DNA of 45,815 bases from an uncultured Clostridia bacterium (lineage in GTDB: Bacteria > Bacillota > Clostridia > Christensenellales > UBA1242): positions 1 through 45,815 of the forward strand of contig CALWKF010000012.1 of the NCBI GenBank assembly GCA_944381215.1, read 5' to 3'. Positions 16,414 to 24,707 of this stretch are shown here, piece after piece (position 1 is the first letter of the stretch; each line of letters opens with the position of its first letter). The position numbers and the translations under genes are program-made. The notes beneath the pieces are model-generated. The model was not told the origin of the DNA, ran no database searches, and saw only the letters and a list, made by a program, of their open reading frames with translations.

Positions 16414-17532
16414 ATGACCTGGGATGATATTTGGAACACAATCGTTGAATTCTTTAGAACCAGTGGCTTGCAAATTGTCTATGCAATACTTGTGCTAATT
16501 ATCGGCCTAATTCTAATCAAAATTATCAACAAAATTGTGAAAAAAACACTCGAAAAAACCAAAATGGAGCGCATTACACAAGGTTTTGTTCGCTCTGTGG
16601 TGAAAGTGCTACTGTATGCTGTGTTAATCTTTGCGGTGTTGCAGATGTTCGGCATACCGATTACTGGGCTGGTAACCGTGCTAGCGACCGCTGGTGCTGC
16701 AATCGCACTATCGTTAAAGGACAGCCTGTCAAATGTGGCTAGTGGAATGATTTTAATTTCAAACAAGATTATAAAGCAAGGCGACTACGTAAAAATTGAC
16801 GGCGAAGAAGGCACTGTTGCAAATGTGAAAATTATGTTTACGCAAATTATCACGACTGATAACAAGACTGTAACTTTCCCGAACTCGCTGATTACCGGCG
16901 GGGACATTGTCAACTACTCGACCCAAGGCAGTCGATGCCTAGAGATGGAGTTTAATGTGGCGTACGAGACCGACCTTGACAAGGCAAAGAAAATCATTCT
17001 CGATGTTTGCCACAGCAATGGAAAAATCAAACTAGACCCTGCACCATCAGTAAACCTAAAATACTTTAAAGACTCGAACATGACCCTGTTTTTAAGTTGT
17101 TGGTCCTCAGCACCTTACTGGGAAATTTACTACTATATAATGGAAAACGTGTACAACGAGTTTAAGAAAAACGGCATTATGCAAGCATACGAGCAAATTG
17201 AGGTGCGTATGCGCAATGACGAGGTAAAGAGACCCTTTAACCCTGCCCCACTGCCTGAGCGCGTAGAACCAGAGCCCGAGCAAAAGGAAGAAGAGTTTAA
17301 CATCTTCGATATTAGCACCTACGATGCGCTTGCCCACCACCACGAGAAGAACAAAAAGGCGCGCAAGGAAAAGAAGCGCAAAAAGAACAAGGCTACTAGC
17401 ATTGAGCAATCAGCCAATACTAACGACCGAAAAATTGCTGACAGCGAAAGTTCTTCAACCGAGCCAAAAACTTCTACCTCTTCTCAAAGCAATTTGGATG
17501 GTGATGCACCCAATAGTGAGGACTCCCAATAA
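16414..17532 (+). CDS. mscS: MscS-family mechanosensitive channel with charged tail
   Basis: A 372-residue small-conductance mechanosensitive channel. Membrane helices lie at about residues 18-38 and 65-83, followed by the pore helix TM3 with Gly/Ala packing (LVTVLATAGAAIALSLKDSLSN). The beta domain contains GDYVKIDGEEGTV and VTFPNSLITGGDIVNYS. Such channels open on membrane tension and release osmolytes. The last ~100 residues are unusual: a Pro/Glu stretch, a Lys/Arg-rich block (KKARKEKKRKKNK) and a Ser/Thr/Asp-rich end, all probably disordered and cytoplasmic. It has its own promoter and terminator, so it is monocistronic. Confidence 0.9.
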   Translation: MTWDDIWNTIVEFFRTSGLQIVYAILVLIIGLILIKIINKIVKKTLEKTKMERITQGFVRSVVKVLLYAVLIFAVLQMFGIPITGLVTVLATAGAAIALSLKDSLSNVASGMILISNKIIKQGDYVKIDGEEGTVANVKIMFTQIITTDNKTVTFPNSLITGGDIVNYSTQGSRCLEMEFNVAYETDLDKAKKIILDVCHSNGKIKLDPAPSVNLKYFKDSNMTLFLSCWSSAPYWEIYYYIMENVYNEFKKNGIMQAYEQIEVRMRNDEVKRPFNPAPLPERVEPEPEQKEEEFNIFDISTYDALAHHHEKNKKARKEKKRKKNKATSIEQSANTNDRKIADSESSSTEPKTSTSSQSNLDGDAPNSEDSQ

Positions 17533-17536
17533 CATA

Positions 17537-17566
17537 AACTACCTGCAAAATTTGCAGGTAGTTTTT
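17537..17566 (+). terminator. Terminator of mscS-like gene
   Basis: AAACTACCTGCAAA pairs with TTTGCAGGTAGTTT with almost no loop, followed by TTTTATTT. Confidence 0.85.
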
Positions 17567-17632
17567 ATTTCTATTTTAAATAAGTCACTATATTTTAAAC
17601 ATACTTTTGTAATATTAATAAAACATTCAACT

Positions 17633-18658
17633 CTACCAGCGGTTGTCGACTTTTTCGGCGAAGCCAAAGAGGTCGGTGATTTTGAGGACTTGGCCGTTGT
17701 CTAGAATAAGGGTGCCGTTGAATTTGCCGAAAACTTGGTGCTGGTCGCTACTGATCACCAAGGCTGTGCTAAACGCGTGGCGGTCGAGCACGGGTGTAAA
17801 AGTGAGGTTTACGCGGTTATCGCTCGAGGTAAACTGCCACTCGCCCATAAAATTGAGTTTATCTTCCTTTGTGGGAATTTTAAACTTCACATCGTCGAGT
17901 TTGTTTGCGATTCCGTTGTAAAAAATCATATTTTCGGTGGCCTTTTCGGTGTTGCCAAAGCCGTAACCCAAGTTAAAGCCGACGACATTTCCGTCCTGCT
18001 CGCCTACCGCACTGCTCCAATACCATGTATTTTTATAGGGCCACACACCGCGCCCCCAATCGAGAATGGCGAAGGTATTTTTAGGGTCAAAGTTAATGTT
18101 CTCCTCGCCGACCTGGCAGAAGCCCTTTGCCCTAAACCCCACAATCTTTTGATTTAAATAAAAGTATTTGGGGTTATCAAAAGGCGTGGCGATAACCATG
18201 CTTTCGGGAGGCTCCTCGGTAAGTTCGAACTCGCAGATAAAGTCCTTGTCGTCAATAAAATTTTTGATTTCGGCGTGCAGTTTGCGCTTGCCCTCGTGGT
18301 TGATGAATTGGAAATCGACGCGCTTGTTGCGGTACTTTATGTCCCCAGTCTTGCTAGTAGAGGGGAAATTTAAGCCTCCCCAAGGGAACCAAAACATCGG
18401 GCTAACTGTCGTTTGCGTGGGCTTGGTAAAATCGAGCACGCTCGCCGACACCAGCCCCATGTAACTGTTGTCATCGATAGTGAGCGCGACACCAAACTTT
18501 TCATTATATATTAGATAGTAGTCCCATTCCTTTATCCGCCAGCCGTTTGCCTTGATTTCGTTGCGGTTGTATTCGAACAGCATTTCGGTAGCCCAGCCAG
18601 CAGTTAAAAGGTTGCCCTCATTGTCTAAAAGTTTACTCGGTTTTGTAATTCTCGGCAT
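17633..18658 (-). CDS. DUF2804 family protein
   Basis: A 341-residue protein of the DUF2804 family. Marker segments are WDYYLIYNEKFGVALTIDD, MFWFPWGGLNFPSTS, AILDWGRGVWPYKNTWYWSSA and NLGYGFGNTEKATENMIFYNG. The sequence predicts two lipocalin-like beta-barrel halves related in shape to CrtC/AttH-type proteins. No enzyme activity is established for the family. There is no signal peptide, so it is cytoplasmic. The ATG at 18658 follows GAGGTGAT; the ORF can be extended by three codons to a GTG, but that GTG is part of the ribosome site. It is convergent with the mscS-like gene. Confidence 0.85.
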   Translation of the reverse strand: MPRITKPSKLLDNEGNLLTAGWATEMLFEYNRNEIKANGWRIKEWDYYLIYNEKFGVALTIDDNSYMGLVSASVLDFTKPTQTTVSPMFWFPWGGLNFPSTSKTGDIKYRNKRVDFQFINHEGKRKLHAEIKNFIDDKDFICEFELTEEPPESMVIATPFDNPKYFYLNQKIVGFRAKGFCQVGEENINFDPKNTFAILDWGRGVWPYKNTWYWSSAVGEQDGNVVGFNLGYGFGNTEKATENMIFYNGIANKLDDVKFKIPTKEDKLNFMGEWQFTSSDNRVNLTFTPVLDRHAFSTALVISSDQHQVFGKFNGTLILDNGQVLKITDLFGFAEKVDNRW

Positions 18659-18890
18659 ATTTATCACCTCGCTTGTTAATATTATAACAAAATTTGGCCG
18701 ATTTTCAAAATAAAAATGCTGTTTTCATATAATTTCCGTCTATCTTGCCCATGTTGTCGCATAAATTTCGTCTCTTGCACCCATTTTACTCCCCAAAAAA
18801 GAAAAAAATAAAAAAATTTTAAAATTTTTTGAAAATATATTTGTTTTTCACATTCATTTCACAATTAAGCCATAAAATAAGGTCGTATTT

Positions 18891-19574
18891 TTGGAAAAGG
18901 GAGTGATCAATTTCAAATACAACCTTCTTTTAATACTACCGTTGACTAACCGTGTACATATGGTCGGCTATACAGACCTTGATTCGACTTGTGTAGCTTT
19001 GGAAAATCAGCGCACTTTCTCAAAACCCAAGCGAATCAACCTTGCCGACATACGCGAGGATGATTCAATCGACTTCGACAACACCACCCTCACTCTAAAA
19101 AGCGGTGGCGCATACGAGTTATACGGCGCGTTCGAGGGCAATATACGCGTCGACACGGATGAATGTGTGGAAATTATACTCAACAATGCGCAGATTATCA
19201 GCAATTCTGGGGCTGGAATCAACTTTTTAGGCAACGGCGAGTACACTTTATTCTCGTGCGAGGGTACGGAAAATTACATTGTGGATAGTCTAGACAATGC
19301 CTGTGGTGCTACAATTTGTAGCAACGGCAACCTAACAATCACAGGAAAGGGCACCTTGGTTGTTACGGGTCTAAACAACCACGCGCTTAACATTAAAAAT
19401 AACATAAACATTTTGGATACCACGATCGATATATCTGCAAACTCCACTTTGGCGCGTTGCCAAAACATGATTATTTATAACTCCGAAATAATCACAAACA
19501 AGTCTGAAAAACTTAATAAAACTCCTATTTTAGCAATTCAAAACAGCAATATTTTTAAAAAACCAACCTTTTAA
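18891..19574 (+). CDS. Cthe_2159-like beta-helix carbohydrate-binding protein
   Basis: Up to 227 residues. The repetitive pattern IDFDNTTLTLKSGGAYELYG, GNIRVDTDECVEIILNNAQI, ENYIVDSL and GNLTITGKGTLVVTGLNNHA matches the Cthe_2159 family, right-handed beta-helix proteins that bind acidic polysaccharide. Members are usually secreted and longer. Here no clear signal peptide is visible, and the C-terminus ends early (NSNIFKKPTF), so the protein may be a shortened or cytoplasmic version. The start is uncertain: TTG 18891, GTG 18903 or ATG 18960. A terminator lies at 19631-19662. Confidence 0.6.
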   Translation: MEKGVINFKYNLLLILPLTNRVHMVGYTDLDSTCVALENQRTFSKPKRINLADIREDDSIDFDNTTLTLKSGGAYELYGAFEGNIRVDTDECVEIILNNAQIISNSGAGINFLGNGEYTLFSCEGTENYIVDSLDNACGATICSNGNLTITGKGTLVVTGLNNHALNIKNNINILDTTIDISANSTLARCQNMIIYNSEIITNKSEKLNKTPILAIQNSNIFKKPTF

Positions 19575-19630
19575 TTTAAACCTCTTACTCTACCCTACCA
19601 AAAATACAATTCCATAAAACTTTCCTTTTT

Positions 19631-19662
19631 AAAAAAGCATCGGTGCGCTGGATGCTTTTTTG
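19631..19662 (+). terminator. Intrinsic terminator
   Basis: AAAAAAGCATC pairs with GATGCTTTTTT around a 9-nt loop, downstream of the beta-helix gene. Confidence 0.85.
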
Positions 19663-19678
19663 TTTTGCATAAACTCTA

Positions 19679-19720
19679 ATACTATGCAAGCAATTTTGCG
19701 AAGAGTAGTACCTTTTAAAA
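19679..19720. repeat. Variant GCATAGTAC repeat
   Basis: ATACTATGCAA is followed by TTTTGCGAAGAGTAGTACC and TTTTAAAA. The second half matches the element at 4823-4847 nearly exactly and is echoed at 29926-29947. It may be a diverged right arm, TTGC-GAAGAG-TAGTACC. Confidence 0.65.
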
Positions 19721-19972
19721 GGGCTTTTATGCGGTAGAAAAACTTTAATTTAATAATTGAAGAAAAAGGAATGAATTATTAAATAATAAGAGAAATTTTA
19801 TCAATATAGAAAAATAATAGTTGAATTTTTGGCAAAAAAATTAAAATTGAGGGTGGTTTTAGAAAAAAAAAGACGCGGTTTTATTAGACAAATAATAAAA
19901 TTACGAATGGTGGCTTAATTAGACAAAAAATAAATATTGTTTAATAGTTATCGCAATTTGACTTTAATTTAG

Positions 19973-20001
19973 TTGCTTGGAAATTTACAAAATGGTATAA
20001 T
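19973..20001 (+). promoter_or_regulatory. Promoter for gene at 20025
   Basis: TTGCTT at 19973-19978 and TATAAT at 19996-20001 with a 17-bp spacer. Confidence 0.6.
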
Positions 20002-20024
20002 GAAAGAAAAACAAGGAAAGAAAG

Positions 20025-20825
20025 ATGGATATTACAAAAAATCTAGCGGAATTGGAAAAGCGCAAAAAGGTCTATAATGCGTTTGGAATTGTATTTAGCA
20101 TTTTGTGCGTGTTGAGTGTGGCAGCGGTATTGGTGCTTGCCTTTGTTGTTTTGGAGGAGGTTACCATACCTTTTATAATCGCCTTTTGCGTGGTGCCGAT
20201 TGCCCTACTGATTATCGCTCTAATTTTTTTCAAACTTGCATCAAACTGCATTATGAAAATCGTGGTCGCAAAATTTGTGATTGCGGACTTTGAGCCGACC
20301 AAATTGTTTATACTCAACAAACGTAAAAAGCGTTTCCTATACCTTGATACAAACAAGCAGTTATGGGTGCACGCGAACAAGACGCAAATCAGTAAAATTC
20401 GAAAGTTTAGTGAAATCGAGAGTTATGAAATCGTAAATTCAGAGGATATCGACTACTGTTTTAGACTAATTATTGAGGTTAACCTAAAAAGTTACGAGGA
20501 CCCCGAAAAACTTGTATTTTTTGACCGCAAAATCAACAAGGACAGAATGCGCTACCGCATTGCACTAGACACCTTAAACAATATAACAAAAATGCTGGAC
20601 AAAATCATGTCGAGAAATCAAGGAATCACGGAGCCTAAGGAGGAGGTCATTTTCGACCCTGAACTCAACATTCTGCGCACGGAACTTGAAAAGCAAAAAA
20701 TTCGCATGGAAATTAACGGAATGCAGGAAAAGGTCTGCAAGTATTGTGGGCACAAGAACGGCGGGAACGAAATCAAGTGCGCCAGCTGTGGCGCCCCGCT
20801 TGATGACCTGCCCGAAAACGAATAA
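20025..20825 (+). CDS. Two-helix membrane protein with C-terminal zinc ribbon
   Basis: A 266-residue protein. Two hydrophobic helices at about residues 18-43 and 47-70 are followed by a cytoplasmic domain with a Lys/Arg-rich patch (LNKRKKRFLYLDTNK), an acidic helix, and a C-terminal zinc ribbon (CKYCGHKNGGNEIKCASCGAPL in part, with Cys pairs near 237/240 and 252/255). The family is not recognised. The zinc ribbon at the end of a membrane protein suggests a sensing or scaffold role. The ribosome site is AAGGAAAG. It is monocistronic, between a promoter and a terminator. Confidence 0.65.
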   Translation: MDITKNLAELEKRKKVYNAFGIVFSILCVLSVAAVLVLAFVVLEEVTIPFIIAFCVVPIALLIIALIFFKLASNCIMKIVVAKFVIADFEPTKLFILNKRKKRFLYLDTNKQLWVHANKTQISKIRKFSEIESYEIVNSEDIDYCFRLIIEVNLKSYEDPEKLVFFDRKINKDRMRYRIALDTLNNITKMLDKIMSRNQGITEPKEEVIFDPELNILRTELEKQKIRMEINGMQEKVCKYCGHKNGGNEIKCASCGAPLDDLPENE

Positions 20826-20826
20826 T

Positions 20827-20867
20827 AAAAAACACGGAACGACATCACTCAAATTCCGTGTTTTTTT
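20827..20867 (+). terminator. Intrinsic terminator
   Basis: AAAAAACACGGAA pairs with TTCCGTGTTTTTTT, directly after the stop codon at 20825. Confidence 0.85.
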
Positions 20868-21050
20868 GTACTATTAAATTCAAATAAATACGCCTTTTAT
20901 TATTTCTACGTTATTAGATTAGTTTGTTGCAGTTAAATAAAAGAACGTTTATAATTTTAGATTAAATAATACACGCATTCGCAACAATACTATAAAAAAT
21001 CAAATCAATTGTTTTAAAATGCTGGTATTTCAGTGTAAATTATATTTTGC

Positions 21051-23192
21051 TTATTCCTTGATTTCGGGAGCGGGTTTTGTGCGCTTTTTCCCAAAATTGT
21101 ATTTTAAAATTCGAAGCGAGTTGAGTATTGCTAGCAAGGTTACGCCGACGTCAGCAAAGACTGCAAACAGCATACCTTCGGTAATTACTCCGCAAAATTC
21201 GAGCACGATGACCACGATTTTTGTAACCAGTGCAAAGATGATGTTTTGCCAAACAATACTGCGGGTAAATTTTGAGAGTTTGTGAAGGTCGTGGATTTTT
21301 CCTGGGTCGTCGTCGACAACAACGATGTCGCTCGCCTCAACTGTCGCAGGACTACCAGCAAGGCCCATACTGATACCCAGGTCCGCCCGCGAAAGGCTGG
21401 GCGCATCGTTTATTCCGTCGCCAACAAAGGCAATGTACTCCCCTGCCTTTTCTTGCTTCAGGTCCTCTTCTAAAAGGGCGTACTTTTGCTCGGGTGTTAG
21501 CCCCGACTTAAATTCCTGGATACCCAAGGTGCTAGCGACATGCTGGGTTACCTTTGCGTTATCACCGCTGAGCATAGCGAGCTCGATGTTGTTTGCGCGC
21601 AAGTACTCGCATAATGCCACGGAATTGCTCTTTAACGAGTCGGCAAGCAGAATTTTCCCGACGGTCTGCTCATTTATCATTACCAAAATGCTGGTAAGTT
21701 CGTCGGTCGACTCGCGCGAGATATTGCCCACAAACACAGCATCACCGTGATATGTGTAACTAACGCCTGCGCCACTGTCCTCGACAAAGTTCTCGACGGG
21801 TTCGAGTTTGATTTTGTGGCCACGGTGCTGAATTGCGCGCGCGATTGGGTGAATAGAGTTTTGCTCACCCAATACTGCGAATTTTAAAATGTCTTGGGTC
21901 GAGTATTTGGGGTCAAGGGAGATTATGTCCTTTACCACAAACTGCCCCGTTGTCAGCGTGCCCGTTTTGTCAAAAATCACTTTTTTCAGTTTGGCGGTAA
22001 CATCGAGATAATTACTGCCTTTTATTAAAATTCCGTTTTTGCTGGCGCGACCGAGTGCGCTAAAATACGCTAAGGGCACCGATATCGCAAAGGCACACGG
22101 ACACGAAATAAATAGTAAGATTAGTGCATAGTAAATACCATCGGTAATCGGCAGGCCCGCAATCAAAAAGACAAAGAACACAATTACCGCGAGCGCGATT
22201 ACTGCCAAGGTATACCACTTGGCAAACTTATTAATAAACGTTTCGGTCTTGCTCTTTTTATCGCCTGCGTTATCAATTAGATTCATAATGCGGGCAACGG
22301 CACTTTCCTTATAAATGCTAGTAGTTTCAATCTCCAAAACGCCGTCGAGTACAATTGTACCAGAGGAAATTTTTGTGCCTTCGCGCATGCTAATAGGCAG
22401 GCTCTCGCCAGTAATGTGGCTGGTGTCAACGCTAGCACTGCCCTTTTTTACAACCCCGTCGAGTGGCACACGCTCACCTGGACGAACCTTGATGATGCTC
22501 CCAAGAGCGACGTCCTGCGGGTGAACCTTGTGCTCGTGGTCGCCGTGAACGAGCATTGCAAAATCGGGCTGAATTTCCATAAGCCCAGTGATGCTCTTTC
22601 TCGAACTCGCCAGCACGCTAGCCTCGAGCATCTTGCCTATGTTGTATAGAATTATGACCATCAAGCACTCGTCGATTCCCTCGCCGACGCCTGCGCCACC
22701 CTCGGTAACGATAGTGTTAAAGAGTCCCAGGCCGAATGTCCCGAGCACGGCAATTGTGATTAGAAAATTTTCGCCGATTGTGTGATTTTTAAAGAGTTGC
22801 ACGCAGGCCTTGTAAGCGGTCTTGTACAGTAACAAACACATACCGATGCCGATTAGAATTAGGCTAGCCACGACTGGCATAGGCACAAACAGGCCGATAA
22901 AGCCAATCACTACGCCGAGCGCAAAAATGATTAAATCAATAGTGAAAAAACGGCGGTGCGTGGTCGCCTTTGCGTTCTCGCCGACAATTACAGCATCGGG
23001 CTCACTATTATATACAGCGCGACGGAGTTCGGGGAAAAAGTCATCCGTGCGTTCCGTTTCAAATGTCAGTTTCATGGTCGCAAAATTGTAGTTTACGTTC
23101 TCAAAGCCTCGAATGCGTGCAATGGCCGTTTCGAGATGCTTTGCACACTGCGCGCAGTCTACATTGCGAATTTCGTAAGTATATTTTTTCAT
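21051..23192 (-). CDS. cadA: Zn/Cd/Pb-type P1B ATPase
   Basis: A 713-residue metal-exporting P-type ATPase. The N-terminal heavy-metal domain has CAQC at residues 13-16. The transport site CPC lies in SCPCAFAISVPLAYF near residue 363, the phosphorylated Asp in DKTGTLT near 407, the HP motif in HPIARA, and the hinge in GDGINDAPSL. The last membrane pair has the conserved Lys (LVTKIVVIV) and FADVGVTLLAILNSLRIL, which assign it to the ZntA/CadA group (Zn2+, Cd2+, Pb2+) rather than copper pumps. Eight membrane segments fit. No metalloregulator gene is adjacent. The ribosome site is GAGG. Confidence 0.9.
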   Translation of the reverse strand: MKKYTYEIRNVDCAQCAKHLETAIARIRGFENVNYNFATMKLTFETERTDDFFPELRRAVYNSEPDAVIVGENAKATTHRRFFTIDLIIFALGVVIGFIGLFVPMPVVASLILIGIGMCLLLYKTAYKACVQLFKNHTIGENFLITIAVLGTFGLGLFNTIVTEGGAGVGEGIDECLMVIILYNIGKMLEASVLASSRKSITGLMEIQPDFAMLVHGDHEHKVHPQDVALGSIIKVRPGERVPLDGVVKKGSASVDTSHITGESLPISMREGTKISSGTIVLDGVLEIETTSIYKESAVARIMNLIDNAGDKKSKTETFINKFAKWYTLAVIALAVIVFFVFLIAGLPITDGIYYALILLFISCPCAFAISVPLAYFSALGRASKNGILIKGSNYLDVTAKLKKVIFDKTGTLTTGQFVVKDIISLDPKYSTQDILKFAVLGEQNSIHPIARAIQHRGHKIKLEPVENFVEDSGAGVSYTYHGDAVFVGNISRESTDELTSILVMINEQTVGKILLADSLKSNSVALCEYLRANNIELAMLSGDNAKVTQHVASTLGIQEFKSGLTPEQKYALLEEDLKQEKAGEYIAFVGDGINDAPSLSRADLGISMGLAGSPATVEASDIVVVDDDPGKIHDLHKLSKFTRSIVWQNIIFALVTKIVVIVLEFCGVITEGMLFAVFADVGVTLLAILNSLRILKYNFGKKRTKPAPEIKE

Positions 23193-23210
23193 AAAAAACC
23201 TCGTGGTACT

Positions 23211-23239
23211 ATATTATATATTTAACTTTAATTAGTCAA
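23211..23239 (-). promoter_or_regulatory. cadA promoter
   Basis: On the minus strand TTGACT (23234-23239) is followed by TAATAT with a 17-bp spacer, or by TATAAT with 15 bp. No long MerR-type spacer or clear palindrome is present. Confidence 0.55.
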
Positions 23240-23401
23240 TAGGTTTTTGCAATTTTTATTTTAGTTTATTAAATATTTTTTAAAAAAATAGCAAATTTTA
23301 AATAAATTGAGACCTTTCGCCATTTTGAATAAAATTAAACTTGATAATTAAAAAATGTTTATATTTATTATAAGGTATTTAAGTTTAAAATTTTTAAATA
23401 A

Positions 23402-23429
23402 GAAAAAGCCTCTCATAAATGAAAGAATT
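23402..23429 (-). terminator. Terminator of XRE repressor
   Basis: On the minus strand CTTTCAT pairs with ATGAGAG around a 2-nt loop, followed by GCTTTTTCTTATTT. Confidence 0.6.
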
Positions 23430-23519
23430 TTCTTTATATTTCGTATAGTCTTAACACAATTTGGGTATTTTCCAAAATTTAGAATTACCTTGCAAAATAA
23501 CTAAATAGTTTTGCTAATG

Positions 23520-23729
23520 CTAATAATCTTCTAACCCAGTTAGATAATCAATAGTAACTCCAAAAAAGCGCGCTAAGGCTATAAGCGAACTCATACCTGG
23601 CTCACGCAAACCATTTTCCCACAAACTAATAACAGCCTTGCTAACGCCGATTTTCTTTGCAAGTTCCACTTGCCCTATTCCCTTTTCTAATCTTAATGAT
23701 TTAAGAGTTTCTGCAAATTTATTTTCCAT
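23520..23729 (-). CDS. Cro/C1-type repressor (69 aa)
   Basis: A single helix-turn-helix domain: LKSLRLEKGIGQVELAKKIG, VSKAVISLWENGLREP and the C-terminal LIALARFFGVTIDYLTGLEDY, which is the classic end of this family. There is no ligand or protease domain, so it binds as a dimer and probably constitutively. There is no ribosome site before the ATG at 23729, and a possible -10 (GATAAT, minus strand) lies only a few bases upstream, so the mRNA may be leaderless, as for lambda cI. It diverges from a membrane-protein operon, and two palindromes of CTTAC-N4-GTRAG lie between. Confidence 0.85.
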   Translation of the reverse strand: MENKFAETLKSLRLEKGIGQVELAKKIGVSKAVISLWENGLREPGMSSLIALARFFGVTIDYLTGLEDY

Positions 23730-23740
23730 ATTATTATTAT

Positions 23741-23754
23741 CTTACAAATGTGAG
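23741..23754. promoter_or_regulatory. Operator O1 of the XRE module
   Basis: CTTACAAATGTGAG is a near-perfect 14-bp palindrome 11 bp upstream of the repressor ATG, over its probable promoter. It matches O2 at 23770 (CTTAC-N4-GTRAG). Confidence 0.7.
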
Positions 23755-23762
23755 AAAAATAC

Positions 23763-23791
23763 TTGACTTCTTACTATTGTAAGAATATAAT
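23763..23791 (+). promoter_or_regulatory. Promoter of membrane-protein operon with embedded operator O2
   Basis: TTGACT at 23763-23768 and TATAAT at 23786-23791 with a 17-bp spacer. The palindrome CTTACTATTGTAAG (O2, 23770-23783) fills the spacer, so a bound repressor would block RNA polymerase. O1 and O2 centres are 29 bp apart. Confidence 0.8.
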
Positions 23792-23816
23792 TATAAAAAA
23801 TAAAGGGGAAATTATT

Positions 23817-24287
23817 ATGGATGATGATGAATACAAAAGATTGCTAGCTGCCTACAATGCCGATAAAGAAAAAGAAAGACAAAATTCAACGCAAATACAA
23901 CTTAACAATTACACGCCAAAATACAACTATTCGAGTAGTTCACGGTATGAGACTGACAAGGATGCCGAGATTAGAGAACTAAGACAAAAAATTTATGAAT
24001 ACGAAAGAAATGGCAAGAGTACCCGAAAACGTTCTAGTTCTGGAGACTCAAAAGCGGGTATAGGATTTGTCTGTGCTTTTTTCTTGGGTATAATAGGATT
24101 AATAATCGGCTTATTAATATACAAGGATGATGAGGATGATAAGCGTTCATTTTTGAAAGGCTGGGGATGGACATTTGGTATTACAATTGTGCTAAGCATT
24201 ATAATAGGTGTAGTTGTTTATCTAGTCACACTTAATTACATCAATAATGCAATGGACAGCATCCCCTATATGATTAATGCTTTATAG
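23817..24287 (+). CDS. Membrane protein with coiled-coil N-terminus
   Basis: A 156-residue protein. The start is the ATG at 23817 after AAAGGGG; a longer frame from TTG 23763 starts in the promoter -35 box. Residues 1-85 are polar (Asp/Glu/Lys, Ser/Tyr stretch YNYSSSSRYE, then a charged helix DAEIRELRQKIYEYE). A basic KSTRKRSSSG precedes two helices at about 84-103 and 118-145, with an acidic loop (KDDEDDKRS). No family is recognised. It is the first gene of an operon under the adjacent XRE repressor, followed 10 nt later by a 39-residue membrane peptide. Confidence 0.75.
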   Translation: MDDDEYKRLLAAYNADKEKERQNSTQIQLNNYTPKYNYSSSSRYETDKDAEIRELRQKIYEYERNGKSTRKRSSSGDSKAGIGFVCAFFLGIIGLIIGLLIYKDDEDDKRSFLKGWGWTFGITIVLSIIIGVVVYLVTLNYINNAMDSIPYMINAL

Positions 24288-24297
24288 TAGGTGAATT

Positions 24298-24417
24298 ATG
24301 AAAATTCTAAAGATTTTATTTTACTGTATATTCGGGCTATTTTTAGGACTTATTTTATCATTATTCAAGGGTGGATGGCCTTCTCAAACGCACAAAGGGC
24401 ATCCTTTTCGGTATAAG
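24298..24417 (+). CDS. Small membrane peptide (39 aa)
   Basis: Too short for usual gene callers, but the ATG at 24298 follows AGGTGAATT at good spacing, 10 nt after the previous stop codon. The peptide starts MKILKILFYCIFGLFLGLIL, one hydrophobic helix, and ends in a short polar tail (NAQRASFSV). Its size, single helix and repressor-controlled operon resemble small membrane-acting toxins or holin-like peptides, but this is inference. A terminator follows at 24499-24528. Confidence 0.6.
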
Positions 24418-24498
24418 TAACTATACTTATAATAATATAAATAGAATACGTTAGTTTTTATATTTACAAGATATATTAAAAATCAAAATACTGGTATT

Positions 24499-24528
24499 AA
24501 AAAATCACAGGCAACCTGTGATTTTTTA
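24499..24528 (+). terminator. Terminator of repressor-controlled operon
   Basis: AAAAAATCACAGG pairs with CCTGTGATTTTTT around a 3-nt loop. Confidence 0.85.
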
Positions 24529-24638
24529 TTAGAAAGTAGTTTTTGCTAAATAGTAGTTTTTAGTAAGTAGACATTATTTTATACTAAACTGTTTTTTAAT
24601 TAATTAGCATATATTTGTTTTTTCTAAATAGTTTATTT

Positions 24639-24707
24639 TTACTTAACTGTTGGCTCCTCTGGCTCGGTGGGCTCGGGAGTAATTTCTCTAAAAATTGCAG
24701 TAATGGT
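24639..24707 (-). pseudogene. Orphaned 3' end of the lipoprotein gene
   Basis: Codons following the internal TAA, in the same frame: TITAIFREIT then PEPTEPEEPTVK and a TAA at 24639-24641. The TITAIF strand is the usual last strand of InlB B-repeat-like domains, and the Pro/Glu tail is typical of surface proteins. One base change in the TAA (to GAA, AAA or CAA) would restore the ORF. Confidence 0.65.

Larger units (their letters stand above)
19575..20024. other. Gene-free AT-rich spacer
   Basis: The 450-bp stretch holds a terminator (19631-19662), a variant GCATAGTAC repeat (19679-19720), two imperfect direct repeats around TTAGACAAA (near 19885 and 19919) and a promoter (19973-20001). I see no convincing coding frame. 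Confidence 0.6.
23193..23519. other. AT-rich spacer between cadA and XRE repressor
   Basis: It holds the cadA promoter and the repressor terminator. Between them the sequence is featureless, about 80% A+T, with no coding frame seen. Confidence 0.5.
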
